DNA of 64,000 nucleotides from Mycoplasma testudineum (GCF_002245785.1 NZ_NNCE01000002.1:62001-126000); one strand, 5' to 3'; positions 1 through 14,460 are shown, counted from the stretch's first letter. Numbers and translations: made by a program. Notes: generated by a model from the letters alone, not told the origin.

Positions 1-357
1 ACAGTATCTATGTCATATACAGTATTTAGTTTATCTTTGATTTTAGTTACATTAGTTACATTTATTTCAGCAAGTTCACTATCATCTTTTGGAGGTGCAG
101 TAAATTCAATGAACACAGCAGATGCTCAAAGAGTTTATGGCCTGTCGCATTTATTTTTTGAAGTAACTTCTGCTTTTGGTACTACAGGTTTATCTACTGG
201 TATTACCGCTTCATTAAATATACCTTCACAATTATCAATTATTATTGCTATGTTTGTTGGACAGCTTGGTATATCTTCTACAATATTAGCTTGAAAAAGT
301 AAGAGGCGAAAAGAATATTCCTATGAATATATTGAAGAAGGAATTTCAATTGGTTAA
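1..357 (+). CDS. ktrB: Potassium uptake channel subunit KtrB/TrkH, C-terminal part
   Basis: The reading frame enters from before the window and stops at TAA 355-357. The visible 118 residues hold a hydrophobic helix, then the selectivity-loop-like motif EVTSAFGTTGLSTGIT, another helix and a basic tail. This fits the last membrane-pore-membrane repeat of the TrkH/KtrB family, the membrane pore of Ktr potassium uptake. The cytoplasmic regulatory partner KtrA is encoded far away at 38907-39644, so the pair is not an operon here. One in-frame UGA is read as Trp. A strong hairpin terminator follows. Confidence 0.85.
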
Positions 358-372
358 TAAAACAATTTAATT

Positions 373-393
373 TGGTTTAAACCAGTTTTTTTT
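373..393 (+). terminator. Rho-independent terminator after ktrB
   Basis: Perfect 12-nt palindrome TGGTTTAAACCA followed by G and eight T. Confidence 0.7.
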
Positions 394-421
394 GATTTTA
401 AAATTACACCTTTTTTAATAT

Positions 422-457
422 TTTCATTCATTTAAACTTTGACATAAATGAATGAAA
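422..457. repeat. 13-bp perfect inverted repeat upstream of the lipase lipoprotein
   Basis: Arms 422-434 (TTTCATTCATTTA) and 445-457 are exact reverse complements with a 10-nt loop. No T-run follows on either strand, so it is not an obvious terminator. The loop contains TTGACA, a consensus -35 hexamer, but I see no good -10 at the right distance. The rest of the 260-bp gap before the next gene holds nothing else recognisable. Confidence 0.5.
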
Positions 458-617
458 TACAAACAAAATTAAACAATTTTCCGAAACTAAAAATGGTTAA
501 TTTAGGTGCTATACAATTTGCAAAAAAAGATGTAAAAATAAATTTTTATTTTTTTCGAAAATTATTTTTAGTGAATTTGATAAATTACTCCATGACAAAA
601 TTTTAAAGGAGTAAAAA

Positions 618-3600
618 ATGAAGAAAATTAAATTATTTACTATTTCCACAATCATGACTATTGCCCCAGTTGGTATTGCAATTAGCTGCAGTCAAGGTTC
701 AGAAGAAACAACAAAAAAGGAAACTAAAGTAGTTTCTAACCCGGTACTAGATAATGAAATTCTTAATTTAACCAATAATGCTTTTTCATATAAAAGCGTA
801 GATGAAAATTTAACAATGGCAAGCGAATTTGTTTCAAACAAAAGTTTTCCACAAATTATCAAGGAAACCATTTCCAACAATAATTATGAAATTAGCAACA
901 ATCTGAAATATACAGTAGTTAGTGATAGTATTATTTCTAATGATGATGATGGAATTGTTCAATTTAAATTAAAAGTTGAAACGAACGATAACATATCAAA
1001 AGAAGTGGAGATAAAAATATCTGGTTTTGCTACTTCTCAAAAAATTGAAATTGATAATTTAAAAAAACAAGCATTCCAAGAATTGAATGATGCTAAACAT
1101 GCTATAGACAATGAAATATTTCAAATAGATAAAAAAGAATATCCAAATAAACTTGCTTCAAATGAAATAATTTTTTCAAATTTGAATGAAATTAACAACA
1201 TTTTAAAAAGTGAATCTAGAATAGTTCTAAATCCTAATTTAACTTATCAAATAGTTGCCAATTCCCAAAAATTTGATGACACTCTAGGAACTATTACATT
1301 GCAAGTTGAAATAAAAACAAAATATGATGATTCTATTACTAGTTCACTAAAAATTGAAAACTATGAAACTAAAGCAAAATTAAACGAAAAAAATAGTGAA
1401 TTACAAAAGCAAGAACTACAAAAATTAGCCGTTAAAGAATTGGAAGATTTTAAAAATCATCTTGAACGTTCAACATTTTGAATTGATAAAGAGCAATATC
1501 CAAACAAGCTCGCTTCAAACGAAATAATTTTTTCAAATTTAAGTGAAATTAATGATATTTTAAAAAACGATTCTAGAATAGTTCTAAATCCAAATTTAAC
1601 TTATCAAATAGTTACCAATTCCCAAAAATTTGATGATGCATTAGGAACTATTACATTGCAAGTTGAAATTAAAACAAAATATGATGACTCTATTACTAGT
1701 TCATTATCAATTGGAAATTACGAAACTAATGCAAAATTAAATGAAAAAAATAATGAATTACAAAAACAGGAATTACATAAATTAGCTGCTAAAGAATTGA
1801 ATGATTTTAAAAATAATCTTGAACGTTCAAAATTTGGAATCGATAATGAAAAATACCCAAACAAACTTGCTTCAAGCGAAATAGTTTTTTCAAATATAAG
1901 TGAAATTAATAACATTTTAAAAAGTGACTCTAGAATAATCCTAAATCCTAATTTAACTTATCAAATAGTTGCTAATTCCCAGAAATTTGATGATGCTTTA
2001 GGAACTATTACATTGCAAGTTAAAATAAAAACAAAATATGATGATTCAATCACTAGTTCATTAACAATAAATAATTACGAAACTGAAGCAGAATTAAAAG
2101 AACGTAATCAACAGATCGAACTTGATAAACACAAAAAAATAGCAGCGCAAGAATTAGCTAATTTTAAAAATAGTATTAAAGATAAAATCTTTCAAATTGA
2201 TAAATTAAGATATCCACATAAACTTGCTTCAAGCGAAACTATTTTTTCAAATCTAGATGAAGTAAATCAAATTTTAAAAAATGATTTACAAATATTAATT
2301 AATCCTAAATTAATATATCAAATTGTTAAAAACTCACAAAATTCAGATGACAAAGTTGGAACCATAACATTGCGAGTTGAAGTAAAAACAAAATACAATG
2401 ATTCAACTACAATTAATTTATTAATTAGTAATTATGAAACTGAAGAGCAATTTAAAGAGCGAAGTAAAACATTAAATACAGTTAAATATTTAGCAATTGG
2501 TGATTCTATTTCTGCTGGATTTAATGCTGAATACAATAATGATATCGCAGGAGAATTTAAAGACAATTCAGTTCAAGGATTAAGTTATCCAGCGTTTTTA
2601 GCAAGTTTAATTAAGTCTTATGATGAATCAAAGCTAAATTCGTTTGATAATTTTGGATTGTCTGGTTCTACTATAAAAGATTGATTATATTTATTGCAAG
2701 CAAAGGGTCACGAAAATTCTTCTGATGCTTCAAAAGGCTTATTTAAATTTGTGCAAAACTTAAATATAAATGATGGACCATTTGGGCAAAGAATCGAAGA
2801 TCAATACGGTGATTTTTCACCTAACAATTTAATTAAAATAAACAACAAAATAAAAGAGGCTAATCTATTAACAATTAGCCTTGGTGCAAATGATTTTATT
2901 GATATTCTTAAATCGCTAATTCCATTATTTTTAACTGGAGAGAATTTAGATATTGTTAGTTTATACACAACTTTAACTAGTTCGTTAGAACTGTTGAGAA
3001 ATAATTATAAAAATTTACTAAAAAGAATATTTGAAATTAATTCTGACATACACATTAGATTAATAACTTATCCTATGCCATTATTAAGAATAACTAAAAT
3101 GGTAGATCAATACTTTGAATCACAAATTCCAGACTTTAGTAACTTTGTTTTAGAAATGTTAAATAGTACTATTGAAGATGTAGGCACATCAATGGGTAAT
3201 GAAAAACTGTGAACTATTTCAGTTTATGACCAGCAAAGATGAATGCAAAATGCACAAAAATTTGCACCTTCATTTTTTGATATTCATCCGGGATCTCTAG
3301 GTTATCAAGATATGGCTAGAACAATCTTTAATAATCTTTTTGTTACAGAAAATAATGCAAAATTATCACTTTACTCAAATTCAAACGATTTATCATTTAC
3401 TGATAAACAAGTTAAAGAATTTGAAAAAATGGAACAACAATTTGTTAGTTTTAAAAACGACAATTTAGATACTTTAATCAATTCATATATTAGTGGTAAC
3501 CCTGAAATCATAGGCTATGTATTTAACTCATTAGAAAGTACAATTAATAATCCATTATTAAGTGAAATATTACAGTTTTTAAAAACAAACAATAGACTAG

Positions 3601-4961
3601 ATAAATTTATAAAAGGTTTAGTAAATAGTAAAATAATTAATCAATTTGTTAGCTATATAAATAATTCTGTAAATACAACTGATTTTGACAAAGATGGTAA
3701 TCCGGGAACAAATCAAATATCAATTGAAAACATAAAAGAAGCACTTAAAACTTACTTAAGTGATGAAAAGCAATTAATTGGTATTATTAAAAATTTAATT
3801 AAAACCCATTTCTTTGAAAATCAAGATGAAACACAAAGTTTTTTAAATTTAATTTTGAAAGCCGGATTAGAATTTGCAAGCGGAAATGAAACAATAATTA
3901 CTTACATTAATGATTTTATAAATTCAAAATTTAAAATGGAAAATGTTAATTTTAGTGCAGAAATAAAGCAAGTTATGAAATTGAAATCATTCTCTAATTT
4001 AATGAATTCTTTTGCACAAAAATTGTTTACTAGTCCAAACATATTAGAAAATGCAAATTCATTTTCGGATTTATTTAAATCAATAATCACAAACGAAGAT
4101 ATAAAAGAAAAATTAATTGAAGCATTGCCTGATGTTCTCAATATTGTTGTTGAAAACAAACAAATGAAACAATTTATTTTTGATACTGTTAAAAAACAAT
4201 TTAATTTATTAGATTTTAACGAAAACGAAAAAGAAGAATTTGTAAATAGTTTAGTAAATGCTTTTAAAGCTATTTCCAAAAGTAGCCTATTTTCAAATGT
4301 AGCAAAAAAATTAATAGATCAATTTATAGCTAATGGTTCAATTGATATGTCTATATTGTCTTCAATGTTTAGTTCATTTTTTGGGACAGAACACTTAAAT
4401 GAGTTAGTAACATTAATAAAAACTGAAAACACTTTTTCTATTACTGATTTTGCAAACATAATAAATTATGTTTTTGAAAAATCTTCAACGGATGGATATA
4501 TTTATAATGAATTAAAATCACCGGGAACATCCGGCGCTTCAAATTTTGATTATAATTCTTTAAGAGAATCTATCATTACAATAACCGGTCTTTTAACTAG
4601 TGCTTTTGTTAAAAAAGATAATGTTAAACCAAACGATGAAAAACATATGAAAGCATTTTATAGATTAAGAACAATAATTCAAATCTATTCAGTCCATTAT
4701 ATTGGAGCAACTGTGGCTTGATACGTCGCTTTCGCGATAATAGATGGTTGATTTAAAAATGAAAACTTGGAATCACAAAAAAATCTTTATAATCAAGTAA
4801 TTGGAAATGGCTATTCAAAATTATGGGGCACAACTTCAATTGCTTATGCTGTCTATTATTTTAATGATAAAAGTTATGCAGGTTACCAAAAAGATGTAAT
4901 CGATAGTTTAAAAAATGGTAAAACTGTTAATGGAAAATACACAAAAGAATTATCTAAATAA
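618..4961 (+). CDS. SGNH/GDSL-hydrolase lipoprotein with tandem lipoprotein-associated repeats
   Basis: 1447 residues, one continuous frame when UGA is Trp. The start ATG follows a strong AAAGGAG site. The N-terminus is a lipoprotein signal (lysine-rich start, hydrophobic core, lipobox AISC). About residues 45-610 are repeats of a ~119-residue domain (four clear copies) of the type seen in mycoplasma surface lipoproteins (lipoprotein-associated domain); each copy contains YPNKLAS, NPNLTYQIV and LGTITLQV. From about residue 625 comes an SGNH hydrolase: block I AIGDSISAGF, block III SLGANDF, and the C-terminal DIHPGSLGY holding the catalytic Asp/His pair. A long helical tail follows. Likely a surface-anchored lipase/esterase; the substrate cannot be told from sequence. 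Confidence 0.85.
1053..2450 (+). repeat. Four tandem in-frame coding repeats, ~357 bp each
   Basis: Units begin near 1053, 1384, 1741 and 2098. The second and third are most alike at DNA level (shared stretches such as TTACATTGCAAGTTGA). A more divergent copy seems to occupy about 744-1040. Repeats of this kind can change copy number by recombination. Confidence 0.8.
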
Positions 4962-4965
4962 ATCT

Positions 4966-4988
4966 CCAGATCTTGTGTCTGGTTTTTT
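4966..4988 (+). terminator. Terminator after the lipase lipoprotein
   Basis: Stem CCAGA / TCTGG with a 7-nt loop, followed by six T. Confidence 0.6.
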
Positions 4989-5024
4989 ATTTAATTTTTG
5001 TAAACTAGATTTCAAAAAATAAAA

Positions 5025-6578
5025 TTAGCCAAAACTTAGTTCGTGTAACTTATTTATAATTTCTCTTCTTTCTACTTTTTTAATTAAAAATAAATTTAAG
5101 TAAGGCAATGTTAAAAACAAAAATAAAAAGAATAAATAAAATGATAATTGAACAATGTTGTTTGGATTGTAATATCCAGGATTTGAAAAAAATCCTTCTC
5201 AAGGGTTAGACGCAAAACTATTAATTATCCCATCATAAAAATACTTATATAACAAACCAAATTCAATTACCATAATTAATAAAATTGCTATGATGGTTAC
5301 AAAGATATAAATTCAATATTTTTTCGTCACCTTTTTAATATCGACTGGTTTAAGTTTCCCTCATATTTTTTGATACAAATAAAAAATCATTATTAATGCA
5401 TAAATATTAAAAAAGAAGACAGTTGGTCAATTGCTTGCACCATCAACAAAATCATCAGTTTTATAAATTAACGAAGGAACAAAAACGAAGAATGATCAAA
5501 AAATATTTACCAAAAATATCAATATAACAGCTCTAGTTTTCCTTGCAAAATCCGCATTTTTATGGTTTGATAAAATCCTCTTTTTTAAATATGATGAGCC
5601 AAATATTAAGCCAACATCTACAGCATTATCAAAATCGTTTAATGTGAAGGCACAATTACCGTTTATCAAACCTATAGTTGAAATAAATATAAAAAAGTAT
5701 GTAAATGGGGCAACTCATGAAGAAGAATTAGATAGTGAAGCTTTAATTAAATTTTCTACACTACCAGTATTATGCAAAATTGATGCTATAGCAATTAATG
5801 TATAAAATATTGCTACTATTGTAATTCCGCTCATAATTACTAATGGTAATTGTTTACCATTATTTTTCATCTTCTTGCGCATTGTTCCAATTGAAACAAA
5901 ACCATCGTATGCAAATAATACTCCGGGTGAAGCAAGTATTACTTTATCTAGACTAAAACCAGGGTTTGTTTCAAAAGCATTTGATGCAGTTGGAACTGCA
6001 TTTGTATCGTTATTATTAAAAAACACTATTCCAACAACAATAGCAATTATTAGTGGAATAATTTTTAAAGCAACAGTAATTATGGAAGTGTAATTGGCAA
6101 TCATTGGACTTAAATAACTTATAAAAATGTAAAACCAAGAAATGATAAAACCAAAAATAATATGATGATAAATTTGTATTCAACTTATATCTACTCCTAA
6201 TAGTGAAATAAAAGTTCAAAATACTTCACTTGCAAAAACGCCTAAAACTGTAGTTCAAATTCCTCAATAAAAAAATGACCAATTGAAGCCAACAAAATAA
6301 CCGAATTTTTTATTTCCTAGTTGCTGAGCTCATGATGTAATTCCAGTTATTTTACCCACTTTTAATTTTGAAATATCACTAAAACTTATTGCTCCAAATA
6401 AAGATACTAATCCTCCAAGAATTCATGCAGATAATCAAGATATTGATTGACCATCAACGGCATTAGATATTCCGCCATTTTTAAAAAATACACCAATTCC
6501 AATAAATGAACCAATTACAAAAGTTAAAGCAACTATAAAACCAAATTTCCTTGCTTTTTTATTTTCAATATCCACCAT
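5025..6578 (-). CDS. APC-superfamily amino-acid permease
   Basis: 517 residues, start ATG at 6578 preceded by AAGGAG. The N-terminus carries the first-helix signature of amino-acid/polyamine/organocation carriers: VIGSFIGIGVFF after a short basic segment, where the unwound helix binds substrate. About 12 hydrophobic segments follow, including ASPGVLFAYDGFVS, which fits TM6-TM7 of APC carriers. Several UGA Trp codons split the gene in a standard-code reading. The substrate cannot be predicted. It stands alone, divergent from the S9 peptidase gene. Confidence 0.8.
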
Positions 6579-6684
6579 AACTCCTTATTTTTTTATCAAA
6601 TTATACTTATCAAAATTAATACTTTGGATTTTGATTTTAAATTTTGTTACTCCGGTTTTTGTTTACTCTTTCAACGTAAGCGTT

Positions 6685-6690
6685 TATAAT
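6685..6690 (+). promoter_or_regulatory. -10 box of the S9 peptidase operon
   Basis: TATAAT 19 nt before the start codon, with a -35-like GTTTAC at 6661-6666. It is followed by an AAAGAGG ribosome site. Confidence 0.5.
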
Positions 6691-6708
6691 TAATCAAAAA
6701 GAGGTAAC

Positions 6709-8562
6709 ATGAAAAAAATTGAAATTGAAGAATTTTTTAAAACCAGTGACTATTATTCTTATTCGCTTAATCCATCTGCAACTAAATTAGCATATCTAAA
6801 AAAAATAAATAAACGTGGGAATTTATTTGTTAAAGATCTAAAAAATAATGAAGAAATTCAACTTACAAACTATAAAGACAGATCAATCAGCACATATTCA
6901 TGATTAGACAATGAAACATTATTTTTTCTAAAAGATAATGGTGGTGATGAAAATCACCATTTATTTACTGTTGATATAAACAAGAAAAATATCACAGATT
7001 TAACCCCGTGAGATGGAGTGAAAGTTGCTGGTGTAAGTGCATTTAAAGAAGAAGTTTTTTATGAAAATAAAAAAGAATTTGAAAATGTAATTGAAGTGAT
7101 GCATAACAAGCGCAACAAAACATACTTTGATACTTATAGATATAATGTAAAAACAAAAGAGTGAACAATGATTATTCAAAATGATGAAAATATTGTTGAT
7201 GTTTTAGAAAATAGTAATTACGAAATTTTATATCGATCTATTGGTGTTTCTGGTGGCACAAGTATACAGAAAAAAGTTGGTTCTGATTTTAAAGAAATAA
7301 AATTTGTTAGTTCAAAAGATTCTTTAAGCCTTGAACATATTTACGAAGATGAAAATAAAATTTTGGCTTTATCAAATATAGGTAGAGACAAAATAGCTTT
7401 AGTTAAATATGATTTAGATTTAAATGAAAATAGTGCTCAATTAATCTATCAAGATGATTTAGTTGATATTGATGATGTAATTTTAGAAAGAAGAAAAAAT
7501 TACAAATTAATTGCCGTCACAATGGACAAAGAATATTTGGAAATTAAATGATTTGATGATGAAAAAAAACAAGAATATGAAGAAGTCAAATCAAAAATAA
7601 TTTCTGAATTTGGACTAACTCAAAACAGTTATGTTTTTAAAATCAGTACAGATATTAGTAGAGATTTCAGCATATATAGCGCACTTTCAGATAACATGCT
7701 TGTTCAGTATTTTTATTTTAATAAACTAAACAATGAAATAACCCGCCTTAATTACAAACAAACTAATTTAAATCCGGAAAATTTAGTTGAGATGAAACCT
7801 ATTTCATTTATTGCTAGAGATGGTTTAAAAATTCATGGTTATTTGACAATGCCGAAAAACCAAACAAAAAACGTTCCTTTTATTATTAATGTTCACGGCG
7901 GTCCATGAGTTAGAGACAGTTGAGGTTATGATCCAGAAGTTCAATTTTTTGCAAATAGAGGCTATGGTGTTTTACAAATAAATTATCGAATTTCAACAGG
8001 GTACGGAAAAGAATTTTTCACTAAGGGTTGAAAACAATGAGGTCTATCAATGCAAGATGATGTTACTGATGCAACTTTTTGAGCAATAGAAAATGGTTAT
8101 GCTAAAAAAGATGCTATTGCTATTTATGGAGGCTCATATGGTGGTTATGCTGCTTTAATGGGTATTGTTAAAGAGCCTGATTTATATGCAGCTAGTGTTG
8201 ATATTGTTGGTGTAAGTGATTTATTCGCATTGTGAGATTCATTTCCTCCTTATTGACAAACTCCAGGTAATATTTTTGAAGAAGCACTAGGTAATCCACA
8301 CGAAAATGTTGAATATGCTAAAAGTGTCTCACCTGTTTACCATGTAGATAAAATCAAAACTCCATTAATGATTGTTCAAGGTGCAAATGATCCAAGAGTT
8401 CCGCAAGAACAATCTGAATTAATTATTGATGCTCTTAAAAAAAGAAATGTTGCTGTTGAATATTTACTTAAAAATGATGAAGGTCATGGTTTCAGAAATG
8501 AAGAAAATAGATTTGAAATGTATGCTAAAGTTGAAAAATTTCTAGATAAGCATTTAAAATAG
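6709..8562 (+). CDS. S9-family serine peptidase (prolyl oligopeptidase / acylaminoacyl peptidase type)
   Basis: 617 residues in one UGA-Trp frame. The N-terminal ~370 residues look like the beta-propeller of S9 enzymes (for example [16 protein letters not shown]). The C-terminal alpha/beta hydrolase has HGGPW (oxyanion region), nucleophile elbow [10 protein letters not shown], acid in ANDPRVP and histidine in DEGHGF, so the Ser-Asp-His triad is complete. No signal peptide, so probably cytosolic, cutting short peptides after uptake. It starts an operon with the aminotransferase (9-nt gap) and the two genes that follow. Relatives of this class trim some class III lanthipeptide leaders; any link to the cluster at 43-49 kb is speculation. 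Confidence 0.88.
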
Positions 8563-8571
8563 GTTTTTTAT

Positions 8572-9708
8572 ATGAAAAAAATTTTATTAACTCCAGGTCC
8601 AACTAATATAGAACCTGAAATTCTTCAATGCATTTCTGAGGATTTAATTCATCATAGATTTTCAGAATATAAAAATATAGTTATTGAAAATGAAAAGATG
8701 CTAAATTCAATCTTTGGTAATGAAGACGGAAGATCTGTTATTTACACTTCAAGCGGTAGTGGTGCATTAGAAGCTATTGTTGAAAATTTTATTTTAAAAG
8801 ATGAAAAAACACTAGTGATAAGTGTTGGATTTTTTGGACAGCTTTTTCAAAATATTTTAAAAGCGTATAATCGTGAATTTGAAGCAATAGAATATGAATG
8901 AGAAATGCCTGCTAACTTAGTAGAAATAGATAATTTTCTTAAAAATAATAAAGAGATTAAAAACATTTATGCAACATTTAGTGAAACCTCAACCGGGATT
9001 TTAAATGACATCGAATCGATTGGTAATATAGCAAAAAAATACAATTGTTTATTTTTTATTGATGCAGTTAGCGGCGCTATTTATAACCCGTTACATATGT
9101 CTAAGTTTAATGTTGATGTTTTAGTTTCTGCAAGTCAAAAAGGATTCAGACTTCCACCTGGTATAAGTTTTTTATCATTTAGTGAAAGGGCTTTTCATAA
9201 AAGATTAGAAAATAAAAATGCAGGATATTATTTTGATATTTTAAGACACTTTGAATTAAGCCAAGGCGATACAAATTCTAATTATTTAGAAATAATAAAT
9301 AAAAAAGCAGATGCATATATTCCGGCTACTAGCGCAATTCCTTTAGTAAGATGTTTAAATATGGTATTAAAGTCTTTAATTGAAAAAGGTATAAGCCAGT
9401 TTTGAAAAGAACAATCGCAAAGATATGATTATTTTTTTAAAAAAATAATTAATTTAGGATTTGAAAAAATCGTTCAAAATCCAAAGTATGAATCAAAAAC
9501 TTTACTAGTATTAAAAAATGACAACATTGACATAAATTTATTTATTCAAAAAATGATTGATAATAATATTTATATTGCTCCAGGACTTGGTCGCTTAGCT
9601 GGAATTGCAATAAGATTAGGATTATTATATCCTTTCACAAATGAGCAAATTGACTCATTTGTGAAAGTAATGGAAAATGTAATAAATCAAATAAAAGAAG
9701 GTAAATAA
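8572..9708 (+). CDS. Class V aminotransferase, PLP-dependent
   Basis: 378 residues, close to the family norm. The N-terminus LLTPGPTNIEPEIL is typical of the alanine-glyoxylate / serine-pyruvate aminotransferase group. SSGSGALEA fits the cofactor phosphate-binding turn, FIDAVSG the Asp that contacts the PLP pyridine, and SASQKGF the Schiff-base lysine. Mycoplasmas lack most amino-acid synthesis, so the physiological substrate is unclear. The stop codon overlaps the next start (TAATG), indicating translational coupling. Confidence 0.85.
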
Positions 9709-11447
9709 TGAACAATATTAAAGGCACTATCAATAAAAAAGTTGCCGTACTAAATTTTTCAAATACATATTGTAAAACAAGAGCAGAAGTATTAGATAGT
9801 GAAATTTTTCACAAATTTTTGTCAAACTTTATTGACCGTGAAAAGAGAAAAAATACTGAACTATTTCAATTTATTTCAAGGGATTTGCCTGAAGATAAAA
9901 TCGTAGTTGAAATAGCAAGATTATTCAAGTTGCTAACCGTTTTAAGAATAGATGAAATTAAAGATCAGCATCCAATTTTTTATAAAAAAGTTAACGATAA
10001 AAAAATCTTTATTTCTTTTATTGAAAGACTTTACAACGCTTGACGAAAACTTGAAAGATATTCAATTATTTATGGCAAAAATATGGATGCTGCATTAGAA
10101 ACTCAATTTTTCATAAATGCTAATACTAGTTTTGCAAATTTAATTTTGAGACTTTATAGAACAGTTGAAAAAAATGTTTTAGGAAAAGAAAATGTTGTCT
10201 TTAGACAGCTAGTTTCAGGAGTAAATTTAGGTTTAGTAACAACTACTCCAAATTATAATTTACCTAAAGAATATAGTTATTTAAAAAATATTGCAATTGT
10301 TCAAAATGTAGTTTTAAATCCTCCGTTTATTACATATCAAAAAAGAAATAAAAGATCAGGAATATTTCAAGAAACTAAAGAAAATCCTATCTTAAATTTA
10401 AATTTAAACGAAGAAGAATGAGTATCAATGCCTTTAAAAGTTGGTGATTATTTAGCTTTAGTTTATTTCCATGTAAATTACATGGCATTAGGAACATCAC
10501 TAATTAATTTATTTGAAATGCCATCTCAAGATGAAATAGAAAATACAACACCTGATTTAATTTATGTTTTTGGAAATCCAGAAAATAAAGAGAAAAAAGA
10601 TATTAAATATTTCAAAGATCTAACTAACGATATTTATATTGGTTATTCAAATAGTAATGACGATATTGATTATTTTGGTTATATGAAAAAAATGCTTTTA
10701 ACTCTTCATAACCTTAAAAAACTTGCCAAAAATCAACTTCCAGTTCATGGTGCAATGGCAACTCTAACGTTTATCAATGATGTTAAAATCAATGTTGTAA
10801 TAATTGGTGATTCAGGTGCTGGTAAAAGTGAGACGCTTGAAGCATTTCGCGTAGTTGCCGGAGATTATTTAAAAGATATGGTAACAATTTTTGATGACAT
10901 GGGAACTTTAGTTATTGAAGACAATAAATTAGTTGGTTACGGTACAGAAATAGGTGCTTTTGTTAGAATAGATGATTTATCAAACGGTTATCCATATCAA
11001 CAAATTGATAGATCTATATTTATGAATCCACATGAAGAAGTAAATGCCAGAATGGTTATTCCGATTTCAACTTATCAAGACATTATGGTTGGTACAAAAG
11101 TTGATTATGTTTTTCAAGCAAATAATTATGAAGATAAAGAAGGCTTTAGATTAATTACTGATATAAATGAAGCAATTGAAATATTTAGAAACGGTTATAG
11201 AATGGCAAAAGGAACAACAAATGAAACTGGAGTTGTTAGTTCATTTTTTTCAAACCCATTTGGACCGCTTCAAGAAAAAGAATTGACCGAAAAGCTTTTA
11301 AATAAATTTTTTAAATTTATGTACGAAAATAAAATTGAAGTTGGTGAACTACGAACTAAATTAGGAATAAAAGGACAAGAAAAAAGTGGTCCAGAAGCGG
11401 CTGCTAGAAAATTGTTTGATTATTTAATGAAAGGAAATAATGCGTAA
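9708..11447 (+). CDS. Large P-loop protein, HPr kinase/PEPCK-like nucleotide site
   Basis: 579 residues, two UGA Trp codons. Near residue 365 is a Walker A with the exact style of HPr kinase: [16 protein letters not shown], followed by TIFDDMGTL, a likely Walker B/metal-binding segment. The N-terminal half has no motif I recognise. HPr kinase itself is about 310 residues, so this is a different, larger protein that may share the HPrK/PEPCK fold. It overlaps the aminotransferase by 1 nt and lysS by 8 nt, so it is co-translated with both. Function unknown; a kinase or ATP-sensing role is inference. Confidence 0.6.
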
Positions 11448-12903
11448 TTTTAGTGAACAGGAATTAGTTAGGCGAGAAAAAATCGCTAAACTCGCAGAAA
11501 TAAATGTAAATGCATTTGTTAATTTTGATAATAAAAAATTATCACATAGAGCAAAAGGTTTAATTGATGAATTTAATAAATTTTCTAAAGATGAACTAGT
11601 AGAAAAAAAAGTGGAAGTTTCAGTTGCCGGTAGAATTATGTTCATGCGTGAGCCATTTTTTGTAATTCAAGACAAAGAAGAACAAATTCAAATTTATTTT
11701 AATAAAAAACAATTACCAGAATATGTACAGTTATTTTCTCTTTTAGATATCGGAGATATTGTTTATGTTGAAGGTACATTGATGAAAACAAATCATGGTG
11801 AATTAACTGTAAGAACTGATAAATTATCACTTCTTACTAAATCATTAATTCCTTTACCTGAAAAACATGCTGGATTAAAAGATGTTGAAGAAAGATATAG
11901 AAAAAGACACTTAGATTTAATAGTAAATAGCGAAGTAAGAAATACATTTAGAACTCGTTCACTTATATTAAAAGAAATTAGAAATTATTTTGATAGTTTA
12001 GAATTTATGGAAGTTGAAACTCCGATACTTCATGCTGTTCTTGGAGGAGCAAACGCTAAGCCATTTTTAACTCACCATAATGCTTTAGACCAAAGATTTA
12101 ATTTAAGGATTGCCACCGAATTACCACTTAAACAATTAATTGTAGGTGGATTTGATCGTGTATATGAAATCGGTAGAATTTTTAGAAATGAAGGAATTGA
12201 CACAACTCATAATCCTGAATTTACATCAATTGAATTTTATAAAGCATATTCAAATATGGAAGACATTTTACAAGTAACTGAAAATCTATTTCACTACTTA
12301 GCTAAAAAGCTTAATAAAGAAACCATTGATTATCAAGGACAAAAAATTGATTTATTGTCTCCATTTAAAAGAATAAACATGGTTGATGCTGTTAGTGAAG
12401 CAACTAAAGTTGATTTTAGAAATATTACAAAAAACGAAGCAATTGAAGTAGCTAAAAAATATCATGTTAAAGTAGAAAAATTTCATGAAGTAGGTCACAT
12501 CATTTCGGAATTATTTGAAGAATTAATTGAAGATAGTTTAATTCAACCTACTTTTGTTTATGGACATCCAATTGAGATTTCTCCTCTTGCAAATAAATCA
12601 ACAGATCCTAGATTTACTGATAGAGCAGAATTATTTATAAATAAAAAAGAATATGCTAATTTATTTACCGAATTATCAGATCCAATTGATCAGCTTGAAC
12701 GATTTAAAGCTCAAGTAGCTGAAAAAGATTTAGGAAATGATGAAGCTGTAGAAATTGATTATACTTTTATTAATGCATTAGAATATGGAATGCCACCTTC
12801 AGGTGGAAGCGGAATTGGAATCGATAGATTAATAATGCTTTTTACAAATCAAGATTCAATTCGAGAAGTATTATTATTTCCTACATTAAAAAGCGAAAAA
12901 TAA
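11440..12903 (+). CDS. lysS: Lysyl-tRNA synthetase, class II
   Basis: 487 residues, normal length. Class II motifs are present: motif 1 region ending [10 protein letters not shown], motif 2 [20 protein letters not shown], and motif 3 [12 protein letters not shown] at the C-terminus. The N-terminal OB-fold includes [11 protein letters not shown] for anticodon binding. The start overlaps the preceding gene by 8 nt. It charges tRNA-Lys in the cytosol. Confidence 0.97.
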   Translation: MRNFSEQELVRREKIAKLAEINVNAFVNFDNKKLSHRAKGLIDEFNKFSKDELVEKKVEVSVAGRIMFMREPFFVIQDKEEQIQIYFNKKQLPEYVQLFSLLDIGDIVYVEGTLMKTNHGELTVRTDKLSLLTKSLIPLPEKHAGLKDVEERYRKRHLDLIVNSEVRNTFRTRSLILKEIRNYFDSLEFMEVETPILHAVLGGANAKPFLTHHNALDQRFNLRIATELPLKQLIVGGFDRVYEIGRIFRNEGIDTTHNPEFTSIEFYKAYSNMEDILQVTENLFHYLAKKLNKETIDYQGQKIDLLSPFKRINMVDAVSEATKVDFRNITKNEAIEVAKKYHVKVEKFHEVGHIISELFEELIEDSLIQPTFVYGHPIEISPLANKSTDPRFTDRAELFINKKEYANLFTELSDPIDQLERFKAQVAEKDLGNDEAVEIDYTFINALEYGMPPSGGSGIGIDRLIMLFTNQDSIREVLLFPTLKSEK

Positions 12904-13052
12904 TTAATTGGAACTAAAAATCTTATTTTTTATTAAAAAAATTAGTTTGAAATAGCCACAAACAATTATATTAAAACTATTAATTTATCAGCGCTATTTC
13001 CTAATTATTAATTTAAAATCCAATTATTTTGTAAAATAAAAGTACTAAATAA

Positions 13053-14444
<1,392 letters not shown>

Positions 14445-14460
14445 ATAATATTTTATAAAG

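Noticed and set aside
1481-1655. Apparent gene breaks inside many ORFs
   Set aside because: They are UGA codons read as tryptophan, not stops; only the LanKC-like gene has a real frame change.
3902-4279. Minus-strand ORF inside the lipase lipoprotein
   Set aside because: Shadow of a long coding frame; no start signal.
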